Shown one piece after another: positions 44,864 to 53,737 of a stretch of 64,000 nucleotides of DNA. Location: contig JAUHWR010000001.1 of NCBI GenBank assembly GCA_030427385.1, positions 496,001-560,000 of the forward strand, written 5' to 3'. The notes under the pieces were generated by a model. That model made no database searches. It was not told the origin of the DNA and was given only the letters and a program-made list of their open reading frames with translations. How positions within the stretch are numbered: the stretch's first letter is position 1; every line of letters starts with the position of its first letter. The stretch is from Alphaproteobacteria bacterium. GTDB lineage: Bacteria; Pseudomonadota; Alphaproteobacteria; Micavibrionales; Micavibrionaceae. A program made the position numbers and the translations under genes.

Positions 44864-46828
44864 ATGACCACTCACGCCCCCCTCTGGACACCGTCACCTG
44901 AACGACAAAAAGCAACGCGGTTATATGAATTCATTCAGGTAATAGAAGAAGCAAGCGGGCGAACGTTTAAAGATTATCATGATTTTTATCTGTGGTCGGT
45001 GGCAGAACAAGAAATTTTTTGGAGGGAATTTTGGGATTTTGCGGGCGTTATAGGGGATAAAGGCACGCAGGTTTTACGGGACAGCGTAAAAATGACCGAT
45101 GCGCGATATTTTCCCGAAGCCCAGATTAATTACGCAGAAAACCTTTTAAGACGGCAGGATAAAGCGCCCGCAATGATCTTTCGTGATGAAGCCGGCAGTG
45201 AGCGTAGTGTTAGTTTTCAGCAATTAAACCACCAAGTTTCACAATTTCAACAATTTTTGAAAGCGCAAGGTATCAAAGCGGGGGAGTGCGTTGCAGGATA
45301 TATGCCTAATTTGCCGGAAACCATTATTGCACATTTAGCGGCGGCCTCTATTGGGGCGATTTGGTGTTCGGCATCGCCGGATTTCGGGGCGCAGGGATTA
45401 TTGGATCGTTTTGGACAGATTGAGCCAAAAATACTGATCGCGGCAGATGGATATTTGTATAATGGCAAAAAGATTGATTGCTTGGAAAAAGTGCGTGCGA
45501 TTCAATCAGAGCTTTCCAATTTAGAGAAAATTATCATTGTGCCTTTTATCTCTGAGGCTCCGGATCTTACGGGCTTACATAATGCTATTAATTACCAAAA
45601 TATGCTGCAAGATTATGTCCCCAAGGCCGTTGAGTATCATCGGGTTGCGTTCAATCACCCGCTTGTGATTATGTTTTCATCCGGCACAACCGGAAAGCCA
45701 AAATGTATTGTACATGGGCATGGCGGCACGTTATTGCAGCATTTAAAAGAGCATATTCTGCATTGTGATGTTCAACAGAATGAGCCTATATTTTATTTCA
45801 CCACATGCGGCTGGATGATGTGGAACTGGTTAATTACCGGTTTAGCGGCTGAGGCAACATTACTATTATATGACGGGTCACCGTTTTATCCAGATGGTAA
45901 CACGCTATGGGATTATACGTCTGAACATGGTTGTACGTTATTCGGGACTTCGGCGAAGTTTATTGATGCCTTAAAAGCCAATGATTTATCGCCCGCTTCT
46001 TCGCATAATCTCTCCGCGCTTAAGACGATAACATCAACGGGATCGCCTTTGGTGCATGAAAGTTTTGATTATGTTTATCAGCATATTAAGAGCGATGTGC
46101 ATTTGGCGTCGATTTATGGGGGGACGGATATTATTTCCGCCAGTTTTGGGTTGGGGAATCCGTTATCTCCGGTTTATCGCGGGGAATTGCAAAGCCCTGG
46201 TCTTGCCACGGCGGTGGATGTGTATGATGGCAATGGAAGGCCCATTCCAGAAGGCGGCGGGGCGGGCGAGTTGGTCTGTACTAAACCATTCATATCCATG
46301 CCGGTAAAGTTTTGGGATGATCCGAATGATGAGCGTTATCATGGGGCTTATTTCTCTATGTTTGATAATATATGGCAGCATGGCGATTGGGCGGAAAAAA
46401 CCGTTCATCATGGCTTAATTGTGCATGGACGAAGTGATGCAACCTTAAATCCCGGCGGTGTGCGTATCGGCACGGCAGAGATCTACCGACAAGTTGAGCA
46501 AATCCCGCAAATTTTAGAATCTATCGCCATAGGGCAGGATTTCGAGGGCGATGTCCGTGTAATCCTGTTTGTGATTTTGAAAAAGGGGGAAAGCCTGTCC
46601 GATGATTTGATTAAACAGATTAAGACCCGCATACGCGAAGGCGCATCCCCGCGTCATGTTCCGGCAAAGGTTATTCAGGTCGCCGATATTCCGCGCACAA
46701 AGTCGGGGAAAATTACAGAACTGGCGGTGAAAGATGTTATTCACGGGCGTGATGTGAAAAATAAAACGGCTCTTGCCAATCCTGAGGCGCTGGAGCTTTA
46801 TAAAAATATTGCCATGTTAAACAATTGA
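44864..46828 (+). CDS. aacS: Acetoacetyl-CoA synthetase
   Basis: Activates acetoacetate to acetoacetyl-CoA with ATP. The 654 aa are typical in length for the acetoacetate-CoA ligase family: N-terminal LYEFIQVIEEASGRTFKDYHDFYLW-like region (described in part), the ANL P-loop VIMFSSGTTGKPKCIVHGHG, FTTCGWMMWNW, YGGTDI, and the C-terminal ARTD motif HGRSDATLNPGGVRIGTAEIY with catalytic Lys in RTKSGKITELAVK. It stands alone, ATG 44864 with GAAGGA upstream. A thiolase at 16.9 kb could act on the product. Confidence 0.95.
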   Translation: MTTHAPLWTPSPERQKATRLYEFIQVIEEASGRTFKDYHDFYLWSVAEQEIFWREFWDFAGVIGDKGTQVLRDSVKMTDARYFPEAQINYAENLLRRQDKAPAMIFRDEAGSERSVSFQQLNHQVSQFQQFLKAQGIKAGECVAGYMPNLPETIIAHLAAASIGAIWCSASPDFGAQGLLDRFGQIEPKILIAADGYLYNGKKIDCLEKVRAIQSELSNLEKIIIVPFISEAPDLTGLHNAINYQNMLQDYVPKAVEYHRVAFNHPLVIMFSSGTTGKPKCIVHGHGGTLLQHLKEHILHCDVQQNEPIFYFTTCGWMMWNWLITGLAAEATLLLYDGSPFYPDGNTLWDYTSEHGCTLFGTSAKFIDALKANDLSPASSHNLSALKTITSTGSPLVHESFDYVYQHIKSDVHLASIYGGTDIISASFGLGNPLSPVYRGELQSPGLATAVDVYDGNGRPIPEGGGAGELVCTKPFISMPVKFWDDPNDERYHGAYFSMFDNIWQHGDWAEKTVHHGLIVHGRSDATLNPGGVRIGTAEIYRQVEQIPQILESIAIGQDFEGDVRVILFVILKKGESLSDDLIKQIKTRIREGASPRHVPAKVIQVADIPRTKSGKITELAVKDVIHGRDVKNKTALANPEALELYKNIAMLNN

Positions 46829-46895
46829 TTTTGTCAGAAAAATTTTGTATCTATGCGCAATAAAGTCAGAAATATAATTATAATAAGGTGTTGTA

Positions 46896-47054
46896 ATGTC
46901 ATCAAATAAAAGTTCGGTTGTATTATCGGTAAGGGTGTCTCCAGAAATTAAAAAAGCTTTTCATGAAGCGGTTAAAGATGAAGGTGTGTCATGTCGTGCT
47001 TTAATGGAGAGGGTTATTACTAAGTATATAGAAGCCCAAAGTCCTGAAGCTTAA
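46896..47054 (+). CDS. Small ribbon-helix-helix (CopG/Arc-like) protein
   Basis: A 52-aa protein of probable DNA-binding ribbon-helix-helix type: a beta strand VVLSVRVSPEIKKAF followed by two helices (AVKDEG / CRALMERVITKYIEA). AAGG precedes ATG 46896. There is no toxin gene on either side, and a strong terminator follows directly, so it is a solitary regulator. Its target is unknown. Confidence 0.7.
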   Translation: MSSNKSSVVLSVRVSPEIKKAFHEAVKDEGVSCRALMERVITKYIEAQSPEA

Positions 47055-47081
47055 GTTTGACGTTTTGGTTTATATTCAAAT

Positions 47082-47119
47082 AAAAAAAATAGAAGGTTGC
47101 GTACGCTTCCATTTTTTTT
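47082..47119 (+). terminator. Intrinsic terminator after the ribbon-helix-helix gene
   Basis: AAAAAAAAT(a)GAAG / CTTC(c)ATTTTTTTT with a 10-base loop: a long A/T-extended hairpin ending in T8, followed directly by the next gene's leader. Confidence 0.75.
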
Positions 47120-47140
47120 ATTTTGCGCTAATTATTTTCT

Positions 47141-47761
47141 ATGGGTCAAACAACAAAGCCATTGCCGTTAACATTGCCGATTTTCCCGTTAACTGGGGCG
47201 TTGTTGTTGCCGCATTCCCAACTTCCGTTGAATATATTTGAGCCGCGTTACATTGATATGATTGATGATGCTTTGCGTGAAGATCGTATGATTGGCATGA
47301 TACAGTGTCATGAGTGTGAGGGCGAATCCAGATTATATAATATCGGCTGTGCGGGACGGATTATTGCCTTTGATGAGACGGAAGAGGGGCATTATCTGAT
47401 TACTTTATTGGGAAAGAGCCGTTTTCGTATTCGTGAGGAGATAGACGTTGAAACCAAATATAGACGTGTTAAGCCAGATTGGTCGGAATTTGAAAAAGAT
47501 AGCGAGAAGACAGGATGTTTCGGTTTTAAAAAAGATGACTTCTTTAATATTTTAAAGGAATATTTTAATCGTCAAAATATGGATATGGATTGGGAAGTTC
47601 TGTATGAAGCTTCGGATGAAAGGATTATTTCGGCGCTTTCCATGATCTGTCCTTTCGAATCATCCGAGAAGCAAGCCCTGCTTGAAGCGCCTTGTTGTGA
47701 GAGCCGAGGAGAGATTTTAAAAGCCATGTTTGAAATTGAAATTCATAAAAAGCTAATATAA
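47141..47761 (+). CDS. LON peptidase substrate-binding domain protein
   Basis: A stand-alone LON-substrate-binding (PUA-like) domain protein of 206 aa, without AAA or protease parts. Typical motifs: LPIFPLTGALLLPHSQLPLNIFEPRY near the N-terminus (described in part), then MIGMIQ, GCAGRIIAFDETEEG, and a helical C-terminus with ISALSMICPFESSEKQALLEA. It is often found in alphaproteobacteria next to trm112, as here (58 bases upstream). Function unknown. Confidence 0.88.
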   Translation: MGQTTKPLPLTLPIFPLTGALLLPHSQLPLNIFEPRYIDMIDDALREDRMIGMIQCHECEGESRLYNIGCAGRIIAFDETEEGHYLITLLGKSRFRIREEIDVETKYRRVKPDWSEFEKDSEKTGCFGFKKDDFFNILKEYFNRQNMDMDWEVLYEASDERIISALSMICPFESSEKQALLEAPCCESRGEILKAMFEIEIHKKLI

Positions 47762-47819
47762 GTCAATGACTTAAAAAATAGGGCTTGAAAGTGGCACATA
47801 AGTTGAATATGGTTTCCTT

Positions 47820-48026
47820 ATGGTTGATATACATCCTAAGTTATTAGAGTTGTTAGTTTGTCCTTTGACAAAAACGACGCTTCGATATGACCGTGAGTCA
47901 CAGGAACTTGTTTCTGAAGCTGCTGGGCTTGCTTATCCGATACAGGATGGAATTCCGGTGATGATCCCATCTGAAGCCAGATCAATCGATATTACAAACG
48001 GGGAGGGGCGCCAAAACGGCCGTTAA
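47820..48026 (+). CDS. Trm112-family protein
   Basis: Trm112-like zinc-fold proteins activate methyltransferases in other organisms. The 68 aa match the family start ([20 protein letters not shown]) and the [18 protein letters not shown] end. Like many alphaproteobacterial members it keeps only one Cys of the zinc site. Start ATG 47820; it ends 6 bases before the leuA leader peptide. Confidence 0.88.
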   Translation: MVDIHPKLLELLVCPLTKTTLRYDRESQELVSEAAGLAYPIQDGIPVMIPSEARSIDITNGEGRQNGR

Positions 48027-48032
48027 CTGTTT

Positions 48033-48089
48033 ATGACGATTACGCAACCTCTTAATCTTCTCTCACTCCTTCGACTTATCCGCCCCTGA
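48033..48089 (+). CDS. Leucine leader peptide of leuA (LeuL-like)
   Basis: An 18-residue leader MTITQPLNLLSLLRLIRP, six of them Leu, three as paired Leu codons. It stands 6 bases after trm112 and about 125 bases before leuA and is followed by competing hairpins and a terminator. That is the arrangement of transcription attenuation by leucine starvation. No strong ribosome-binding site is visible. The stop TGA lies in one arm of the first hairpin. Confidence 0.75.
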   Translation: MTITQPLNLLSLLRLIRP

Positions 48090-48180
48090 TTGGGTTAGCG
48101 GAAACTTTTCCTTTTCCACCTCTCAGGGGACTTACCACGTAGCAAATCAATAATTTTTGATGCATTACGTCTGTTTTTTT
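48083..48180 (+). promoter_or_regulatory. leuA attenuator: early hairpin and terminator
   Basis: CCCCTGA (48083-48089, overlapping the leader stop) pairs with TCAGGGG (48123-48129). Downstream a hairpin spans 48137-48170 (ACGTA/TACGT, GCA/TGC, TCAA/TTGA with bulges) and is followed by T7 (48174-48180), forming an intrinsic terminator before leuA. A stalled ribosome on Leu codons would change the first pairing. Pairings were read by eye only. Confidence 0.65.
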
Positions 48181-48214
48181 GTAATAAAACCTTAGAGAAT
48201 GAAGAGAGAATAAT

Positions 48215-49759
48215 ATGTCTAAAGACCAAGTGATAATTTTTGATACAACTTTGCGCGACGGTGAGCAATCACCGGGATGTTCGATGAATCTGGAAGAAAA
48301 GATGAAGATTGCGCGTTTATTGGATGTTATGGGCGTGGATGTTATCGAGGCGGGATTTCCCATTGCGTCCCCCGGTGATTTTGAGGCGGTCCATGAGATT
48401 GCCAAAGAAATGAAAAATGCCGTAGTTTGTGGTTTATCGCGTGCAAAAATGGCAGATATTGAATCGGCAGGGGCGGCGTTGAAACCAGCAAAACGCCCGC
48501 GCATTCATACCTTTATTTCCACAAGTCCGTCACATATGAAATATCAGTTAAAGATGACGCCAGATCAAGTTTTTGAAGATGTCAAAGCCAGCGTAACCAA
48601 GGCACGATCTTATACGGATAATGTGGAATGGTCGGGGATGGATGCCACGCGGTCAGATCTGGATTTTCTGTGTAAATGCGTTGAGGCGGCCATTTCATGC
48701 GGCGCGACAACGGTTAATATTCCCGATACGGTTGGATTTGCAGAGCCTGAGGAATATGCACAATTGATTCGTGATATTCAAAATAAAGTGCCCAATATTG
48801 ATCAAGCGATTATTTCTACCCATTGCCACAATGATCTGGGCTTGGCGGTGGCAAATTCTCTGGCCGGCGTCAAGGCAGGCGCACGCCAGATTGAATGTAC
48901 GATTAATGGTATTGGGGAGCGCGCAGGCAATGCCGCCTTAGAAGAAATCGTTATGGCATTGAAAGTGCGGGGCGATATTATGCCGTTCCAAACCAATATT
49001 GACAGCACGATGATTACCAAGATGTCCCGCGCTTTATCGACCACCATCGGCTTTAATGTGCAGCCCAATAAAGCGATTGTTGGTGCGAATGCATTCGCAC
49101 ATGAAAGCGGAATTCATCAAGATGGTGTGCTAAAGCATGCGGAAACATATGAGATTATGACGCCTGAATCGGTTGGATTGACCAAATCCAATCTGGTGTT
49201 AGGAAAACATTCCGGACGCCATGCCCTTAAAGAAAAATTGAAGGAGTTGGGCTATGAGTTGGGAGATAATGCCTTTCAAGATTTATTTTCCCGTTTTAAG
49301 AAATTGGCGGATCAGAAAAAAGAGCTGCATGACGATGATATTATTGCTTTAATTGAAGATGAAGTCGCAACCGAGCATGATCAAATTCAGTTTGTTGCCT
49401 TACAAATTCAAGCCGGAACAGAGGGGCCGCAAGTTGCGGAGTTGACACTTTCTATTGAGGGAGAAAATAAGAAGGTCAAAACCGAAGGGAATGGCCCTGT
49501 TGATGCGATTTTCAAAGCGATCAGAGAGATTTGCCCACATGACGGCGCGCATCTTCAACTTTATCAAGTGCATGCCGTGACAGGCGGCACGGATGCGCAG
49601 GCAGAAGTAACAGTGCGTTTGGAAGAGGACGGCAAAACCGTAAATGGACAGGGCGCTGATGCGGATACGCTGGTGGCCTCGGCGCGTGCCTATGTACATG
49701 CCTTAAACAAGTTGATGGTGAAACGTCAGAAGACTAAGCCGAAAGAGGATGCCGCTTGA
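48215..49759 (+). CDS. leuA: 2-isopropylmalate synthase
   Basis: LeuA condenses acetyl-CoA with 2-oxoisovalerate, the first step of leucine synthesis. The 514 aa comprise the TIM-barrel catalytic domain with [17 protein letters not shown] and [16 protein letters not shown], the linker, and the C-terminal LeuA-type regulatory domain (about 390-505) involved in leucine feedback. ATG 48215 follows AGAGAG. An attenuator lies upstream. No other leu gene is adjacent. Confidence 0.97.
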   Translation: MSKDQVIIFDTTLRDGEQSPGCSMNLEEKMKIARLLDVMGVDVIEAGFPIASPGDFEAVHEIAKEMKNAVVCGLSRAKMADIESAGAALKPAKRPRIHTFISTSPSHMKYQLKMTPDQVFEDVKASVTKARSYTDNVEWSGMDATRSDLDFLCKCVEAAISCGATTVNIPDTVGFAEPEEYAQLIRDIQNKVPNIDQAIISTHCHNDLGLAVANSLAGVKAGARQIECTINGIGERAGNAALEEIVMALKVRGDIMPFQTNIDSTMITKMSRALSTTIGFNVQPNKAIVGANAFAHESGIHQDGVLKHAETYEIMTPESVGLTKSNLVLGKHSGRHALKEKLKELGYELGDNAFQDLFSRFKKLADQKKELHDDDIIALIEDEVATEHDQIQFVALQIQAGTEGPQVAELTLSIEGENKKVKTEGNGPVDAIFKAIREICPHDGAHLQLYQVHAVTGGTDAQAEVTVRLEEDGKTVNGQGADADTLVASARAYVHALNKLMVKRQKTKPKEDAA

Positions 49760-49820
49760 GTTTTTTAGTTGTTTAATGTATGTAAATATTATTAAAAATA
49801 TTATGTAGAGGAGATTAAAT

Positions 49821-50060
49821 ATGCCGTCATTTATGTTATCTGGATCAAGAAGTTCACTGAACGCGTTTGAGGATGCTATTTCTTCGGATAAACCGTCGCC
49901 GTTAAAATCTTTAAAAACAAGAATTGATGGTATTGAATATCCTAGCAACCGCGGCGGTGAATATGTTGTTAAAATATCTTCTAGTGTTTTAGAATCTCAA
50001 TCAGAAAAATTTATTAATTATATTGAGAGAAATACAGGCCTTACAAGTTTAGAAGTGTAA
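49821..50060 (+). CDS. Small hypothetical protein, 79 aa
   Basis: I do not recognise this gene. It is a soluble 79-aa Ser-rich protein (first half SLKSLKTRIDGIEYPSNRGG, second half with VVKISSSVLESQSEKF), and the pattern of strand-then-helix after residue 35 may be a small fold. GAGGAGA lies 8 bases before ATG 49821, a strong translation signal. It follows leuA by 61 bases and converges on the Usp gene. Confidence 0.6.
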   Translation: MPSFMLSGSRSSLNAFEDAISSDKPSPLKSLKTRIDGIEYPSNRGGEYVVKISSSVLESQSEKFINYIERNTGLTSLEV

Positions 50061-50084
50061 ATAACCTTAAGATTAAGTTTTAAG

Positions 50085-50939
50085 TTATCTAAACAACAAA
50101 AACGGCACATGACAGGATTTTATTAGATTTGCTGTTGTGCTACCGAAGAGCATGCTACGCATTTTTGAGTGGCTGTAGGCGCCGCTGACGAGGAGGTCGA
50201 TATCGTTTTTCGATACGTAATCCGCGATTAAGGCGTCAGCATGTTCATCTGTTTTTACATCCAACGTGACGTCAATGCCGGCTTCATTCAATTTATTAAT
50301 GGCGGCCGCGGTGCGGATTTCGTGATCATGTTGATTAACCACAATCATATGCACGTCCATTCCTTTAAATAGGGGGGACGTTGCCACATAATCAATGGCT
50401 TTTTCGGCATGATCTTTTCCATCATAAGAAATCAGCAGACGCTTCATTGGGCGCTCATATTTCGATACGACAAATAAGGGTTTGTGAATTATTCGTGCCA
50501 CTTTTTCAAGATTTGATCCGATAAATTCTGAAGCCGGGTTTGCTTGTTCCCCGCGTTTCCCGATGAAGACCATGTCATTTTCAGGTTCGAGCTCTTTGAT
50601 CGTTTCAGACAGGCTGCCCCGGCGGTGAATGACGTTAATATTTTTGATGCCTTCTTGTTTTAGCACTTCTTCGCCGTGTTGAAGAATAAGGCGTCCTTTT
50701 TGTTGGTCAAGCTTGCCTCTTTCTTCATCAACTTTGGAGAGGCGTTCCATTAGATCATGGCGTGCGCCCAATCCAATTGAGCCGGAATGATCTTCAGCGT
50801 TGGGGGTGTAATCAGAGCCGCGGCGTAAAACATGTAATAGATTAACGTTTGCCTTTAATTTTTTGGCAACCCAAGCGGCATTTTTACAAATATGATCCGC
50901 ATAAGCCGAGCCATCAATACATACGAGCAAGTTAGTCAT
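50085..50939 (-). CDS. Universal stress protein, tandem Usp domains
   Basis: A soluble 284-aa protein with two Usp domains (about 1-145 and 155-284). The second ends in the ATP-type motif LLVSGAYSHSKMRSMLFGSTT followed by HVPFLLF; the first has GKRGEQANPASEFIGSNLE. It follows the SulP transporter by 14 bases, an operon pairing seen in other bacteria, and may regulate the transporter. Confidence 0.9.
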   Translation of the reverse strand: MTNLLVCIDGSAYADHICKNAAWVAKKLKANVNLLHVLRRGSDYTPNAEDHSGSIGLGARHDLMERLSKVDEERGKLDQQKGRLILQHGEEVLKQEGIKNINVIHRRGSLSETIKELEPENDMVFIGKRGEQANPASEFIGSNLEKVARIIHKPLFVVSKYERPMKRLLISYDGKDHAEKAIDYVATSPLFKGMDVHMIVVNQHDHEIRTAAAINKLNEAGIDVTLDVKTDEHADALIADYVSKNDIDLLVSGAYSHSKMRSMLFGSTTANLIKSCHVPFLLFR

Positions 50940-50953
50940 TTGTGTGATCCTTA

Positions 50954-52444
50954 TTAATGTTTTAAAAATGCATCGGTGGCATCAACTTTATCATGAACCG
51001 CCAATTGATCGACGATTGTAGCGCTGGCTTCGTTGAGGCCGATAATATTTACATTTGTGCCGTCCCTGCGAAATTTCATAACAACTTTGTCCAGTGCGCC
51101 GACGGCGGACAAATCCCAAAAATGTGCCGCGCTGACATCAATCGTGACATGTTCAATGACTTCTTTAAAGTTAAAAGCGGCGGCGAATTCATCTGCCGAG
51201 GCAAAAAATACCTGTCCATGTACGTGATAGGTGCGGGTTTGCCCGTCTTTAGATAGGGTGGAGTTGATCCGCATAAGTTGCGCCACTTTACGAGCAAAAA
51301 ACAGCGCACTCATCAGGACACCAACAAAAACCCCAATCGCCAGATCATGCGTGACAACCACGACGGCAACGGTTGTTATCATAACGAGGCTAGAGCTCTT
51401 CGGCGTGGTTTTCATGTTAATAATGGATGTCCAGCTGAATGTACCTATCGAGACCATGATCATGACCGCAACCAATGCCGCCATTGGAATTTGGCTGACC
51501 AAATCCCCCAAAACCAAAATCAAGAATAGCAGAAAGCTGCCCGCAAATAGTGTGGATAATCGCCCGCGTCCGCCTGATTTTACATTGATCACAGATTGTC
51601 CGATCATGGCACAGCCCGCCATACCGCCAAAAAATCCGGTGATAACATTGGCAATGCCTTGCCCCTTACATTCGCGGTTTTTGTCACTGGGTGTGTCCGT
51701 TAGATCATCAATAATTGTAGCGGTCATTAATGATTCCAATAGACCAATTGCCGCAAGGGTCAGGGAAAATGGTAAAATAATCAGCAGTGTTTCTAAATTC
51801 CAAGGAATATCAGGAAATAGAAAAATAGGTAGGCTGTTCGGTAATTCGCCCATATCGCCGACTGTGCGGAGATCCATTTGAAAGAACATGCTTAAGATGG
51901 TCAGGAAAATAATACAAATCAGAGGGGAGGGAACCGCCTTTGTGAAGCGTGGCAGAATGTAAATGATGGCAAGCCCCAAAGCAACCATCGCATACATATT
52001 GATGCCTGCGCCGTTAAATTCGGGTAGTTGCGCCATGAAAATCAAGATGGCAAGCGCATTCACAAAGCCCGTCACAACAGAGCGCGAGACAAATCGCATT
52101 AAGCTGCCAAGCTTCAAAAATCCCGCCAGAATTTGGATTATGCCGGTCAGGATGGTGGCCGCAAACAAATATTCCAAGCCATATTCGCGAACCAAAATAA
52201 CCATTGCAAGCGCCATGGCGCCGGTTGCCGCAGAAATCATGCCGGGACGACCGCCGACAAAGGCAATAATGACCGCAATAGAAAAAGAGGCATAAAGCCC
52301 GACTTTGGGATCCACCCCCGCAATAATAGAAAAAGCAATAGCTTCGGGGATAAGCGCAAGCGCGACCACCATTCCGGCGAGCAGGTCATTGCGTACATTC
52401 CCAAACCAGTTTTGTCGAATGGAATGAAGGGAAAAGATGGACAT
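50954..52444 (-). CDS. SulP-family anion transporter with STAS domain
   Basis: An inner-membrane transporter (sulfate, bicarbonate or other anion; substrate not certain). The 496 aa have about 10-14 membrane helices with the SulP segment [19 protein letters not shown] at residues 29-47, [22 protein letters not shown], and a cytosolic C-terminal STAS domain (about 400-496, [20 protein letters not shown]). It is coupled to the Usp gene and lies 30 bases from tRNA-Ala. Confidence 0.93.
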   Translation of the reverse strand: MSIFSLHSIRQNWFGNVRNDLLAGMVVALALIPEAIAFSIIAGVDPKVGLYASFSIAVIIAFVGGRPGMISAATGAMALAMVILVREYGLEYLFAATILTGIIQILAGFLKLGSLMRFVSRSVVTGFVNALAILIFMAQLPEFNGAGINMYAMVALGLAIIYILPRFTKAVPSPLICIIFLTILSMFFQMDLRTVGDMGELPNSLPIFLFPDIPWNLETLLIILPFSLTLAAIGLLESLMTATIIDDLTDTPSDKNRECKGQGIANVITGFFGGMAGCAMIGQSVINVKSGGRGRLSTLFAGSFLLFLILVLGDLVSQIPMAALVAVMIMVSIGTFSWTSIINMKTTPKSSSLVMITTVAVVVVTHDLAIGVFVGVLMSALFFARKVAQLMRINSTLSKDGQTRTYHVHGQVFFASADEFAAAFNFKEVIEHVTIDVSAAHFWDLSAVGALDKVVMKFRRDGTNVNIIGLNEASATIVDQLAVHDKVDATDAFLKH

Positions 52445-52474
52445 ATATGGGGCTTAATCTTAATCTTTTTAAAA

Positions 52475-52550
52475 TGGTGGAGTCGAAGAGTCTCGAACTC
52501 TCGACCTTCTCACTGCCAGCGAGACGCTCTACCAACTGAGCTACGACCCC
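52475..52550 (-). tRNA. tRNA-Ala (anticodon GGC)
   Basis: A 76-nt cloverleaf: acceptor GGGGTCG/CGACTCC, D arm GCTC/GAGC, anticodon stem TCTCG/TGAGA with loop CTGGCAG (anticodon GGC), T arm GAGAG-TTCGAGA-CTCTT, discriminator A and encoded CCA at 52475-52477. It reads GCC/GCU. Confidence 0.96.
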
Positions 52551-52576
52551 ATAAGATTTTTAGAAACTAATCATCC

Positions 52577-52843
52577 TTACTCATTTTTGCAAGGGTTTTT
52601 TCCCCATTCCTTTACTTTTCTATAGATGGTCGAGGGAGCAACGTCTAAAAAAGTGGCGGCTTTGGGAATGTTCCCGTCACATAGGTGTATGGCGTGTTGA
52701 ATTGCCGCTTTTTCCACATCGGCAAGCGGCTTGATCTTTTCATTTAGAAAATAGTTTGAAGGGCCCATCGCTTTAGTTTCATCGTTCGGATGGTGGCCGG
52801 CAATTTTATCCAAAGGTGTTTTGTAGTTTATATTTTCAACCAT
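52577..52843 (-). CDS. Small Fis-type helix-turn-helix protein
   Basis: An 88-aa DNA-binding protein. The C-terminal half (about 43-82) is a Fis/NtrC-type [23 protein letters not shown] followed by [19 protein letters not shown]. The N-terminal 40 residues are polar. Resembles the output domain of sigma-54 activators but stands alone, so it may be a nucleoid-type or specific regulator. It lies 36 bases after a terminator, downstream of the Bax-inhibitor-1 gene, with its own promoter likely. Confidence 0.8.
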   Translation of the reverse strand: MVENINYKTPLDKIAGHHPNDETKAMGPSNYFLNEKIKPLADVEKAAIQHAIHLCDGNIPKAATFLDVAPSTIYRKVKEWGKNPCKNE

Positions 52844-52879
52844 AAGTTAGGTTAGGAAATTTTAATGTAAAGTGCAATA

Positions 52880-52906
52880 AAAAAGCCCGCGCTAAACGGG
52901 CTTTTT
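52880..52906. terminator. Intrinsic terminator after the Bax-inhibitor-1 gene
   Basis: AAAAAGCCCG-CGCTAAA-CGGGCTTTTT, a perfect 10-bp stem with 7-base loop, leftward use for the BI-1 gene; the T/A flanks make it symmetrical. Confidence 0.9.
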
Positions 52907-52926
52907 AAAAAGAATGTTATTAATAT

Positions 52927-53640
52927 TTATTCGCGGCTTCCCATGAAGGCGAGTAAAAATTGGAATAGGTTGATTACGTTTAAGTACATGCTTAATGCGC
53001 TCATTACAGCCATGCGGTTATTAACGTCATCACCGTTTGCCTGGCTGTACATTGATTTGATCATTTGAGTATCAAACGCAATAAGGAGTGTAAAAATTAA
53101 CACGCCGCCCGCTGATAGGATAAAGCCAAGGGTGCTGGATCCCAAGAACATGTTCACAACCATCGCAATAACCAGTCCGATTAAGCCCATCATTAAAAAT
53201 GACTCCATTCCGGATAAGTCTTTTTTGGTTGTATAGCCCCATACTGACATGGCCCCGAACATTGCGGCCGTGATAAAGAATACACGCGCCACGCTTTCAC
53301 CCGTATAGGCGAGGAAAATGTAGGACATGGATAAACCAATAAGAGCGGTCAAGCCATAGTACAGGGCGTTTACAGTTGTCATGCTCATTGTCATTACGCG
53401 ATTTGGTGTTAGGCCAAAAAAGATAATGCCAAGCGGCGCCAATCCAACGACCAGTCCCAGCCAAGTGCCATGGATTTGTTGAAAGACTTCGGGCATGCCG
53501 GATACAGTGTAAGCGATCAGGCCGGTTACAATTAATCCAAGCGCCATTCTGTTATAAACGCGCCCGAAATGTGCACGAAGGCCGGCGTCATAACTGACGG
53601 AACTCCCCGTACGGGTTGTTTCATAACGATTAGGTTGCAT
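52927..53640 (-). CDS. Bax inhibitor-1/YccA family membrane protein
   Basis: A 237-aa inner-membrane protein with seven predicted helices and the family end segment IAFDTQMIKSMYSQ plus VINLFQFLLAFMG. In E. coli relatives interact with FtsH (YccA), which connects to hflKC at the left edge only by family knowledge. A roughly 25-residue cytosolic N-terminus (MQPNRYETTRTGSSVSYDA) is typical of the alphaproteobacterial form. Confidence 0.93.
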   Translation of the reverse strand: MQPNRYETTRTGSSVSYDAGLRAHFGRVYNRMALGLIVTGLIAYTVSGMPEVFQQIHGTWLGLVVGLAPLGIIFFGLTPNRVMTMSMTTVNALYYGLTALIGLSMSYIFLAYTGESVARVFFITAAMFGAMSVWGYTTKKDLSGMESFLMMGLIGLVIAMVVNMFLGSSTLGFILSAGGVLIFTLLIAFDTQMIKSMYSQANGDDVNNRMAVMSALSMYLNVINLFQFLLAFMGSRE

Positions 53641-53737
53641 ATGTTTCTCCTTTGCTAAACCTGTTAAATGCGTAGTAAATTAGTAATGAATATATATCCT
53701 TAATATACCAGCTTTTCAAGGGATAGTGCAATAATAC

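Noticed and set aside
46896-47054. Toxin-antitoxin pair
   Set aside because: Ribbon-helix-helix gene has no toxin-sized ORF next to it; a terminator closes the unit.
51231-51881. 216-aa plus-strand ORF opposite the SulP gene
   Set aside because: Antisense of membrane-helix codons, lacks start signals, no recognisable family.
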